From CAZMGV01 sp964565925 (GTDB lineage Bacteria; JAGRBM01; JAHCIT01): a DNA stretch of 64,000 bases. The stretch is from NCBI GenBank assembly GCA_964565925.1, contig CAZMGV010000001.1:62001-126000 (forward strand), read 5' to 3'. The notes below the pieces were generated by a model. The model was given only the letters and a program-made list of their open reading frames with translations, searched no databases and was not told the DNA's origin. This document shows, in pieces, positions 33,739 to 41,243 of this stretch (position 1 is its first letter; each line of letters starts with the position of its first letter). The position numbers were made by a program, and so were the translations under genes.

Positions 33739-35559
33739 TCAGTGCCCGCCTTCCTCCAGGAAGTCCTGGAGGGAGACGTTCTTGAGCGGAAGGCGCAGCT
33801 TTTCCACGCCCTTCTTTTCAATCTGGCGGATACGCTCGCGGGTCAGACCGAAGTCCTTGCCGATCTCGAGCAACGTGTGGCGGCGGGTGCCGCCGATGCC
33901 GAACCGCATGCGCAGGATTTTTTCCTCGCGCGGCGACAGGGTCTTGAGCGCCTTGTCGAGCTCCTCCGCGAGCGAGATGTTCACCATCTCCTCTTCGGGG
34001 AGCGGCACCTTGTCGTCCTCGATCAGGTCGGCGAGCACTTTGTCGTCCTCTTTGCCGACCGCCATTTCGAGCGAGACGGTTTCGAGGTCGATCTGCAGGA
34101 GTTCCGTCACGCGGTCCTCCGGCATGCCCAGTTCCTTGGCGATGTCGTGAATGGACGGCGGCTCGCCCGAAGCGGACGACAGTTTCTTCTGCGCCTGCTT
34201 CAGCTTGTTCAGGTTCTCGCGCATGTAGACCGGGATGCGCACCGTGCGCGACTGGTCGAAGATCGCGCGGTTGATCGCCTGCTTGATCCACCAGGTCGCG
34301 TAGGTCGAGAACTTGAGGCCGCGCTTGTACTCGTACTTGTCGACCGCGCGCATGAGGCCGATATTGCCCTCCTGCACGAGGTCCGTGAGCGACACCTTCG
34401 CGTTGCGGTACTTCTTGGCGATCGAGATCACGAGCCGGAGGTTCGCCTTGACGAAGTCCTCCTTGGCGATCTTGATCTCGCGCTGCGTCCGCTCCACTTC
34501 GTGCAGCAGCTTGCGCAGGCCCTCGTCGGGGTAGCCCACTTCGAGCGGGTGCGAGGGGAGCTGCTGGTCGGCGTTCTGCTCGGCCGGCAGGATCAGTTCG
34601 CCCGGCTTCTCCGCGTCGCGGTGCTTGCCGTCGCGGTACTCCTGGAGCAGCCGCACGAGGCCTTCCACGAACACGATGTTCAGGTTCAGGCGCTTGATGA
34701 GATCCAGCATCTCCTGGAGCAGCTTCTCGTACTTGCCTTCGAGCTTCTCCCGGGCCGGCCTGGAGAGGCGCTTGTCGGCCATCTCCTTCATCATCTTCAT
34801 GCGCTTCTGGTGGTGGCCCTTGAGCAGGCCGGCCGTACGAATGACCTTCTCGGAGACGGCCACTTCGTCGGCGCCCCGGTCGATCATTTCGTCGTACTTC
34901 ACCATGTCCCAGACCTTGTACTTCTTCTCGCGAAGGAGATTCGCCCGGTGCATGACGAGGTGGGTGACGAACGGAACCACGAGAACCGTGTCGTATAGCT
35001 TTTCGGTGATCGCCTCGATCTTGGAGGCGGAGCGGACTTCCTCTTCCGGCGTGAACAGCTTTATGTTTCCTACCTCTTTCAGGTAGGTCTTCATGATGTC
35101 TACTTCGTCGTAGATATCCTGCTGTTCTTCTTCGGGCCCGAGGATCTGCGCCAGGCGCCGCTTCTGCTCGCGCAGCTTGGCCGCGTCGGGCGACGAGAAC
35201 GGCGCGGGCCGTCCCTTCTTGGCGAGCGCGCCGGCGGCACCGCCAGGGCCGGCTGCCATCTTGTTGAGCTGTTCGAACGTCAGCGATTTCGCAACGCCCT
35301 TGCCGTTACCGGACGCCTTGGCGGCAGGGGCCGCCTTCTTCAGATCGGCCGCCTTGCCCTTCGGGGCCGCTTTGGCGGCGGCCGCGGGCTTGCCCTTAGC
35401 GGGAGCGGGGGTCGGTTTTTTCGCCGATTTGGCGGGAGCAGCTGTCATTTTTTTGGCACCGAAATCTTTCTTGGGGACCGACAGAGAGCGTGCAGCACCA
35501 GCCGCAGGCTTGCTCTTCACCAATCTTGCTGATTTAACTACGTTTTTCTTGGATCCCAT
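33739..35559 (-). CDS. rpoD: Primary RNA polymerase sigma factor (sigma-70)
   Basis: A 606-residue housekeeping sigma factor. Region 1.2 is IMKTYLKEVGNIKLFTPEEE; regions 2.1-2.4 include NLRLVISIAKKYRN, TDLVQEGNIGLMRAVDKYEY and FSTYATWWIKQAI, which melt and read the -10 box; region 3 begins IPVYMRENLNKL; region 4.2 ends with the -35-reading helix HTLLEIGKDFGLTRERIRQI. A long non-conserved region of about 180 residues separates 1.2 and 2. The first 120 residues are Ala/Lys/Pro-rich repeats (KSKPAAGAARS, KKPTPAPAKGKPAA) where region 1.1 would normally lie. No clear ribosome-binding site precedes ATG 35559, so the true start may be inside this tail. Confidence 0.95.
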   Translation of the reverse strand: MGSKKNVVKSARLVKSKPAAGAARSLSVPKKDFGAKKMTAAPAKSAKKPTPAPAKGKPAAAAKAAPKGKAADLKKAAPAAKASGNGKGVAKSLTFEQLNKMAAGPGGAAGALAKKGRPAPFSSPDAAKLREQKRRLAQILGPEEEQQDIYDEVDIMKTYLKEVGNIKLFTPEEEVRSASKIEAITEKLYDTVLVVPFVTHLVMHRANLLREKKYKVWDMVKYDEMIDRGADEVAVSEKVIRTAGLLKGHHQKRMKMMKEMADKRLSRPAREKLEGKYEKLLQEMLDLIKRLNLNIVFVEGLVRLLQEYRDGKHRDAEKPGELILPAEQNADQQLPSHPLEVGYPDEGLRKLLHEVERTQREIKIAKEDFVKANLRLVISIAKKYRNAKVSLTDLVQEGNIGLMRAVDKYEYKRGLKFSTYATWWIKQAINRAIFDQSRTVRIPVYMRENLNKLKQAQKKLSSASGEPPSIHDIAKELGMPEDRVTELLQIDLETVSLEMAVGKEDDKVLADLIEDDKVPLPEEEMVNISLAEELDKALKTLSPREEKILRMRFGIGGTRRHTLLEIGKDFGLTRERIRQIEKKGVEKLRLPLKNVSLQDFLEEGGH

Positions 35560-35967
35560 GGAGTCGATCGAGACACTCGCTGCCGGATTTCGGGGCTTTC
35601 ACAGTCGCCACGGTTTTGACGCAGCGATCCGAACTGGGATACCAAAAACGGCCCCGGTTCGCAAGACGTTTTTCGCATATCCCTGTGGAAAACCCATAGA
35701 TTTCGGCAGTTCTGACTCCATCGACTCGTTACGAGACACCCCGTCCATCACAGACGGGGTTTCCATACACGCAAGACCCATTCCATGGGTCCGCGTCCGG
35801 CCCTAAAGGTCGTTATTCCAGGCGATAAATCAAGGGCTTAAATAGTTAAGCCTCTGATATTCCCAACACTTTTCACGGAAAGAGGCAGGCGGGCGCAACA
35901 CACAGGGTTGAAGAACATTCAGAAACGGGCGAAGCGTGTTTGATCGTGCTGATCCATGGCGAAGCCC
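35560..35967. other. 408-base interval upstream of rpoD
   Basis: Presumed rpoD promoter region on the minus strand; I could not pick one promoter with confidence. It contains a perfect 8-bp hairpin, ACCCCGTC / GACGGGGT (35738-35745 with 35753-35760), followed on the plus strand by TTTCC. No gene is supported here. Confidence 0.4.
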
Positions 35968-36060
35968 CGTTCGTCCTGAGGAGCCTTGCGTCAGCAAGGC
36001 GTCTCGAAGGATGACGGCGCGCCCTTCGAGACGGCCCTGCGGGCCTCCTCAGGGCGAACG
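35968..36060. repeat. Palindromic interspersed element
   Basis: A 93-base long imperfect palindrome. CGTTCGTCCTGAGGAG on the left answers CTCCTCAGGGCGAACG on the right; inside are CGTCTCGAAGG and CCCTTCGAGACG, and each arm carries its own small hairpin (CCTTGC / GCAAGG and GCCC / GGGC). This design, with TCCTGAGGAG and TCTCGAAGGAT, is familiar as a repeated extragenic palindrome in many proteobacterial genomes. It lies two bases past the stop of the adjacent gene, where such elements often insert. It is the only copy in the window. Confidence 0.75.
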
Positions 36061-36062
36061 GA

Positions 36063-37454
36063 CTAGTCATTCACGCTGAACAGGAACGGGAACGACACCT
36101 TCACGTCGCCCTTGTCGACGGAGTCGAAGCGTATCTTGATAAGGATATCGAGAATCTCCTGCTCGAACTCCGGGTAGCGGCCGAAGGCGGAGCTGACGAT
36201 CCTGGGCGACACGACGGAACCATCGGCCCGGATGGTGAACGCGGCTTCGAGCCTGCCCTGTGCCGCGGGCGCCGTACGAAGCAGCCGTTTATGACGGCTC
36301 TTCAGCATCGGCAGATAACGCTGGATCGTGGCCTTGATGGACGCCATCGTCCGGCCGCTTTCGCCTTCCAGTTCCTTCGATACAACGGGAGTCGTGATCG
36401 TCTCAGCGGCCGTCCGGGGCACATCCGATCTCGGCCCGCCGGGCATCAGCCGGGCGATGTCGGAATCCTTCAAATCACCGGCCTTGTCCCACTTGCCGAG
36501 TTGCGGGGCGTCGGTATCTCCTGGGCCGGTCTGTGTCACCGGCGGGAGCGCGTGAAACACATTGTCCATCGCCTTGTCGAGCCGGGCGATCTGCCCGCGA
36601 AGCTGGCTGTCGTTCTCGGCGATCACCTTCAGGAGGCCCGGCCTGGGCTTTCCCTGAACCTTCAAGTCAGTCGCTGCTGACGGGGCAGACGAGGCGGGTG
36701 CCGCGCTGACCGCGGTCTCCGGCACGGCTTTTGGTGTCTCGACTGTTTTCGGGACCGGAGGTTTCGGCGCGTTCGTATACAACCGGACGACCCTGTCGGA
36801 AGGCTTCCACTGGTTCGCCTCCGGGCGGGGTAGATAGTGCGCCCGCATGTGATCCAGGAAGTTGAACAGGAACACCGACGCGATGACGGCGATCCCTAGC
36901 GCGTTCCAGAACGTGAGCGTGTTGTCGGGCAGCGTACGGATGTCGGCAAAGCGGATTTCACGGCTCGTCATCCGTACGCGCGGGCGAACCGGCAATTTCG
37001 GATACCGGACGGGTTTCAGAGGCTCGACGCCCGGCAGCGGGAGCCATTCGAGCCGGTAGCCCGCCCCGTTCTGCAAGGCTGTGCCGGTCATCTCGACTTC
37101 AACGACCGTTCCCGGCCGCACGGGCAGGTAAACCGGCGCTGCCTGCCCCGCCTGCCACGGGTAACGCGGAGCTTCGGAAGTGAGCCCCAGAAGGGCAATA
37201 TCGGCCAGCGAAACGCTCCGCCCTTCCCTCGTAACCGTGCCGGCCATTCCCGGAACCAGCGCGAGCAGGAACGCATCTCCCGGCGGAGAAAACTTTCCGG
37301 TGCCGATGAGCGGCAATACCTGAGGATCCGGACCAGGGTCGTCGGGATAGATCTGTTTCCCGCTCCGCAGATCGGTGACGGAAAACCGGGAGCCCTGCGG
37401 GCCCGGGTGGCCGGAACGGACGCTCGTGAAGATCGAACGCAGCAGATTCGGCAT
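36063..37454 (-). CDS. GltG/GltJ-like trans-envelope protein, second tandem copy
   Basis: A 463-residue protein with the AgmX/PglI-type architecture: a beta-rich cytoplasmic N-terminal domain (about 1-180), one membrane helix (about 193-212, TFWNALGIAVIASVFLFNF), a Pro-rich periplasmic linker and a TonB-like C-terminal domain of about 90 residues ending VKVSFPFLFSVND. The last 90 residues are nearly identical in pattern to those of the upstream neighbour (HKRLLRTAPAAQG, then IRADGSVVSPRI), so the two arose by tandem duplication. Such proteins link an inner-membrane proton-driven motor to periplasmic and outer-membrane parts. A terminator separates the copies, so this one may be transcribed independently. 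Homology was judged by eye. Confidence 0.75.
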   Translation of the reverse strand: MPNLLRSIFTSVRSGHPGPQGSRFSVTDLRSGKQIYPDDPGPDPQVLPLIGTGKFSPPGDAFLLALVPGMAGTVTREGRSVSLADIALLGLTSEAPRYPWQAGQAAPVYLPVRPGTVVEVEMTGTALQNGAGYRLEWLPLPGVEPLKPVRYPKLPVRPRVRMTSREIRFADIRTLPDNTLTFWNALGIAVIASVFLFNFLDHMRAHYLPRPEANQWKPSDRVVRLYTNAPKPPVPKTVETPKAVPETAVSAAPASSAPSAATDLKVQGKPRPGLLKVIAENDSQLRGQIARLDKAMDNVFHALPPVTQTGPGDTDAPQLGKWDKAGDLKDSDIARLMPGGPRSDVPRTAAETITTPVVSKELEGESGRTMASIKATIQRYLPMLKSRHKRLLRTAPAAQGRLEAAFTIRADGSVVSPRIVSSAFGRYPEFEQEILDILIKIRFDSVDKGDVKVSFPFLFSVND

Positions 37455-37535
37455 ATCGATAATCGTGCGCCTGGACCGTTATACCGTCAACGGAAAAGTG
37501 ACGACGCAGTCCGCCAAAGCACTGCATAAAAAGCA

Positions 37536-37562
37536 GAAACCCCGCCTTTGGGGCGGGGTTTC
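37536..37562 (-). terminator. Terminator between the two GltG/GltJ-like genes
   Basis: An 11-bp stem, GAAACCCCGCC / GGCGGGGTTTC, with a 5-base loop. On the minus strand it is followed by TGCTTTTTATG. It could work in both directions, though no plus-strand gene ends here. Confidence 0.8.
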
Positions 37563-37585
37563 CACGGATCAGGCGTTAACCCGGA

Positions 37586-39052
37586 TCAGTCGTTCACGGA
37601 GAAGATGAACGGGAAGGCTACCTTCACGTCGCCCTTCTCGATGACCTCGAACTTGATCTTGGTCATGACGTCCAGGATCTCCTTCTCGAACTCCGGATAC
37701 TTGCTGAACGCGGAGTTGAGGATCTTGGGCGTCACGACGGAGCCGTCCGCCTTGATGACGAACTCGATCGTCAGCTTGCCCTGCGCGGCCGGGGCCGTGC
37801 GGAGCAGCCGCTTGTGCTTGGACTTGAGCAGCGGCAGGTAGCGGCGCATGGTGGCCGAGATCACGCCGAAGCTTCTGCGCTGGTCGCCGGCGGCTTCGCC
37901 GTCCACGACCGGGTTGTCGACCTTTTCGGCCGTGGTGCGGCCGACGTTCGACTTGACGGCCTTGAGGCCCGCGATGGAATCGTCGATCCCGCCCGCTTCG
38001 CCGTAGCCGCCCAGGTTCTTGATGTCGGTGTCGCCCTTGGACGACGTCGTCACGGCGCCCAGGCCCGAGAACGCGTTCTGCATCGACGACGTGACGCGCG
38101 AGATGTCGCGGCCCACGCCGGCGCCGCCGCTCGATCCGATGATCGCGAGAAGCCCCTGCTTCTTCACGGCATTGCGGACCTGTGCGCGCTTGGCCTCCGA
38201 CACTTCGGCGTTGGGCGCCTTGTCGGGCTTCTTCTCGTCGGTCGGCTTTTCCTCGACCGGAGCCTCGTCCTTCACTTCCATCTTCTGCTCGGGCGGCTTG
38301 ATGGGCTCAGGCGGCTTCTCGGGGATGAGCAGCTTGGTCACGAATTTCGGAGGCGGCGGAGCCAGGTCCTTCGGCGGAAGGAAGTGCAGCCGCATGTAGT
38401 TGAGCGTCGCGAGCAGCCCGATGGCGAGCGTGAACACGACCGCGGCGGAGCCGTACATCGGCCCGTTGCCCATGTCCGCGACCTGGATCTCCACCCACTT
38501 GATGGGCTTCGTGGTCATGCGGATGCGGCCCCGCGGCTCTTTCTTCTTGTCCTTGCCTTTCAGCTTGTAGCCCAGCGCGGTCTTGACCGGCGGGTGTGCG
38601 GTGATCGGCTTCGGTGCGGCTTTAGGTGCGTTCTGCGGTTTGTTTGTATCCATTTCCCAACTGAACCTGAGCACGGCTTCGGCGATGCGCAGGTCGACTT
38701 TCATATCCCGGGTGACCGGCAGGGCATAACGGCCGTTCGACGAGGCCAGTCCCATCTGGGACGGATCGTCGATGGCGACCGTCTGACCGTCCTTGACCAT
38801 GCGGCCGGTCATTTCCTTGGTCAAAAACAGGAAATACTGATCAGCTGACTTGGACGGACCGGCGATCTGGATCGGGGCGGAGAGACCTTTAACGGCGAGC
38901 CCGGCGCTGGCGTCGGGACCGATAACGAGCTTTCCGCCCTGGAAGATCACCCGGCGTCCGGTACCGCCTTCCGTGACGCACGGGAACACCGGGGAGTTCC
39001 CTGAGGAGCCCCCGGACGCGCCCTGCGGCTGGCTGGATGGTGACGTCGGCAT
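37586..39052 (-). CDS. GltG (PglI)-like trans-envelope protein, first tandem copy
   Basis: A 488-residue protein with the same plan as its downstream neighbour. An N-terminal domain with FHA-like strands (GTGRRVIFQGGKLVIGPDAS) is followed by a basic Lys-rich stretch, one membrane helix (YGSAAVVFTLAIGLLATLNY), a Pro/Glu/Lys linker that looks TonB-like (PPPPKFVTKLLIPEKPPEPI) and the AgmX/PglI-type C-terminal domain. In Myxococcus the equivalent follows GltD, GltE and GltF, the order seen here. I chose ATG 39052; an in-frame TTG at 39103 is less likely. It is the fifth gene from the start of the operon-like block. Confidence 0.8.
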   Translation of the reverse strand: MPTSPSSQPQGASGGSSGNSPVFPCVTEGGTGRRVIFQGGKLVIGPDASAGLAVKGLSAPIQIAGPSKSADQYFLFLTKEMTGRMVKDGQTVAIDDPSQMGLASSNGRYALPVTRDMKVDLRIAEAVLRFSWEMDTNKPQNAPKAAPKPITAHPPVKTALGYKLKGKDKKKEPRGRIRMTTKPIKWVEIQVADMGNGPMYGSAAVVFTLAIGLLATLNYMRLHFLPPKDLAPPPPKFVTKLLIPEKPPEPIKPPEQKMEVKDEAPVEEKPTDEKKPDKAPNAEVSEAKRAQVRNAVKKQGLLAIIGSSGGAGVGRDISRVTSSMQNAFSGLGAVTTSSKGDTDIKNLGGYGEAGGIDDSIAGLKAVKSNVGRTTAEKVDNPVVDGEAAGDQRRSFGVISATMRRYLPLLKSKHKRLLRTAPAAQGKLTIEFVIKADGSVVTPKILNSAFSKYPEFEKEILDVMTKIKFEVIEKGDVKVAFPFIFSVND

Positions 39053-39240
39053 ACCTGATCTGTACTGGCGCGGAAGATTAGCGGCTACGTCCGGAACCGT
39101 CAACGAAGCCGGTGCGAAAACCCCATGAATTCAGGCGCCTGAACCGTTTTCCCGAACGATTCAGGGCCCGCCTTCCGGCGAGCCCTGCGTTTTCAGACCG
39201 GATTCAGACCGGCTTAATCCTGGCGGTTATCTCTGGCCGT

Positions 39241-39747
39241 CTATCTCTGGACGGTGGCGCGGTCGGTCTTCACCCGGCCGATATCGAGCGACAGGAGTTT
39301 GCGCTCGGTTTCGCGGGTGGCGCTTTCGCGGCGGATCTGCTCGGCGTCCGGCGCCTGCTTGATCCGGGCATCGAAGGTGCGGTTCAGGCTGCGGATCTCC
39401 ATGAACTTGACGTCGAGTTCGCCCTTGGCTTCGTCGCCGAATTCACGCTTGGTGGCCGGGCTCCAGTTGTCGATGAAGATGACGCCCGGGCCTTCTTTTT
39501 CGGTTTCGATCTTGAGGGCTTCGAACTGGACGGCGCCAGTCTTGGTGCGGGTGACCTTCGGCTCGTCCTTTTTGGCTTCGCCGGAGGCCGGCTTGTCGGA
39601 AGCGGCGGCGGTCTTGTCGGATTTGGCGGGAGCCTTGCCCTTGGCGGCTTCGGCACGGGCCCCGCGAGGCGCCACTACGATAGCGGCCGCAGCGGCCGCG
39701 ATAAGCAGGTATGTCCGTATCTCCAAAAGCATCCTCGTACCGGCCAA
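39241..39747 (-). CDS. Small periplasmic protein at the GltF position
   Basis: A 168-residue protein with a signal peptide (YLLIAAAAAAIVVAPRG, then ARAEA) and a Lys/Ala-rich linker (about 35-65) followed by a short conserved-looking core, VQFEALKIETEKEGPGVIFI and DNWSPATKREFG, and a charged helical end (RRESATRETERKLLSLDI). I know no domain for it. It lies between the GltE-like and GltG-like genes, the place of gltF in Myxococcus, and that is the only basis for the comparison. The start is TTG 39747 with GGAAAG upstream; ATG 39732 is an alternative. The 195-base gap before it is the largest in the block and may hold an internal promoter. Confidence 0.65.
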   Translation of the reverse strand: MAGTRMLLEIRTYLLIAAAAAAIVVAPRGARAEAAKGKAPAKSDKTAAASDKPASGEAKKDEPKVTRTKTGAVQFEALKIETEKEGPGVIFIDNWSPATKREFGDEAKGELDVKFMEIRSLNRTFDARIKQAPDAEQIRRESATRETERKLLSLDIGRVKTDRATVQR

Positions 39748-39942
39748 CTTTCTTTCCAGAGCTATAAGTGTAAATGGATGTGAAGCGACCTTACAACTGA
39801 CGGTACCTCACATCAAGCATTTTTCATGTGATCCCAAACATTTTTAGAACTTTGTCTCAACAGGCGTAACGCAGAGCGTCGGAAACGGCTGAATCATTCC
39901 GCCGTGTTAGAGGAATGGTCATTCATCACATGTCCACTATGC

Positions 39943-41226
39943 TCACTTTTTCTTAGCCGGAGCCTTCGCCGGAGCTTTGACGGGTGCCTTCTCGGGAGCG
40001 GCCTTTTCAGCCGGTGCAGGTTCCGTTTTCGGCGCGGATTTTTCGGCCGCCGGAGCCGCAGCGGGAGCGGCTCCCGGTTTCGCCGGTTGCGCGGCGGCGG
40101 GTTGTGCGCCTGCCGCCGGTGCTGGCGCAGCGGCGGGTGTGGTCCCAGCCGCGGGCGCAGCGGCGCCCGCCGGCTGACCCGGCGCCGCAGGTGCGGCGGC
40201 CGGAGGCGTTGCCGCCGGAGCAGCCGCCGGCGGTTCAGGCTTGTCCATACCTGGAGTGTCCGGACGTTCAACGCCGAGCGTGATCGAGAGCGAATCGATC
40301 CAGACGTTGACCTCTTTCTGCTTCTTGCCGCCGCGCTTGAGATAATCGACGTAGGTGACGAGCGCCTTCGCCTTAAAGCCGGCGTAGATGTCGTAAAGGA
40401 TGCCCAGGCTGTAGAGAGTCGGCAGCGAGTTCGGGTATTTCGTCCGGTACTCTTCGAGCGTCCAGATGGCGGGCTTGAGCCGGCCCTCGTCCCTGAGAAT
40501 CATCGCGAGATAGTTGACCGCCCACTCGTGGTCCTTGTCGAACCCGAGCGCGCGGCGCACCTCGAGTTCGGCGTCTTCCAGCTTGCGCTGGCGGCGCAGA
40601 ATAACCGCCTTGGCCAGGTAACCCTCGGCCATGTTCGGGTTCGCCACGATGAAGGCATCCGCCTTCTGCAGGGCGAGCGTCAGGTCGTTTTCATTGAGAT
40701 AGAATTCGCACTGCTTGCAGGAGCGGCTGGCGACGCGCCCTTCGGCGGTCAGTTCCTTGCCTCCGCCCACACCCGACGGGGCCGGTCTGGGGGCCGCAGG
40801 TGCCGCCGCAGCGGGTGCTCCGGGAGCCGCCGGCTGCCCGGCCGCAGGAGGCTGCGCGCCCGGGGTCCCGGGCGCCGCAGGGGCTGCCGGGGCCTGGCCC
40901 GCAGGAGCTTCTCCGCGCTGGGCCTTGCGCTCCTCGAGCTTGCGCTTGGCTTCGGCCTTTTCGGCCTCGGTCAGTTTCTTGCCGACCTCGATATCGCCGC
41001 CCTGTTCCGCGCCGGATACGCCGAGTTCTTCCAGAACCTTCTTCTTCTCGGTCTCGGAGATCTTGAACTCTTCGCCCTGGGTGATGTTGTCGAAGGTGGC
41101 CTCTTCGGACTCCTTCGCCCCGGCGCCCGGCGCCGGCGCGGTCTTCTTTCCGCAGCCCGTGAGGAGCGCGGCGACGGCGATGGTGGCGATGAACGGAACG
41201 ATACGGTGACGGATGTACTTGTGCAT
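39943..41226 (-). CDS. GltE (AglT)-like TPR lipoprotein
   Basis: A 427-residue outer-membrane lipoprotein candidate with a perfect lipobox (ALLTGCGKK). After a charged coiled segment (ISETEKKKVLEELG, AEKAEAKRKLEERKAQR) and an Ala/Pro linker come TPR-like helices at about 190-330, including ALQKADAFIVANPNMAEGYL and LEDAELEVRRALGFDKDHEW. The last 100 residues are almost only Ala, Pro, Lys and Glu and end in KAPAKKK. In Myxococcus, GltE/AglT is an outer-membrane TPR lipoprotein of gliding. AAGGAG 9 bases before the ATG supports the start. It is 17 bases from the GltD-like gene. Confidence 0.75.
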   Translation of the reverse strand: MHKYIRHRIVPFIATIAVAALLTGCGKKTAPAPGAGAKESEEATFDNITQGEEFKISETEKKKVLEELGVSGAEQGGDIEVGKKLTEAEKAEAKRKLEERKAQRGEAPAGQAPAAPAAPGTPGAQPPAAGQPAAPGAPAAAAPAAPRPAPSGVGGGKELTAEGRVASRSCKQCEFYLNENDLTLALQKADAFIVANPNMAEGYLAKAVILRRQRKLEDAELEVRRALGFDKDHEWAVNYLAMILRDEGRLKPAIWTLEEYRTKYPNSLPTLYSLGILYDIYAGFKAKALVTYVDYLKRGGKKQKEVNVWIDSLSITLGVERPDTPGMDKPEPPAAAPAATPPAAAPAAPGQPAGAAAPAAGTTPAAAPAPAAGAQPAAAQPAKPGAAPAAAPAAEKSAPKTEPAPAEKAAPEKAPVKAPAKAPAKKK

Positions 41227-41243
41227 ATACCGCTACTCCTTTC

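Noticed and set aside
33627..33821. Upstream extension of the alpha/beta hydrolase frame
   Set aside because: It crosses the rpoD terminator and the end of rpoD and has no conserved content; the ATG at 33626 is used.
40250..40270. TGTCCGGAC sequence similar to the palindromic operators
   Set aside because: It is inside the coding part of the GltE-like gene, lacks the N8-spaced second arm and has no -24/-12 promoter near it.
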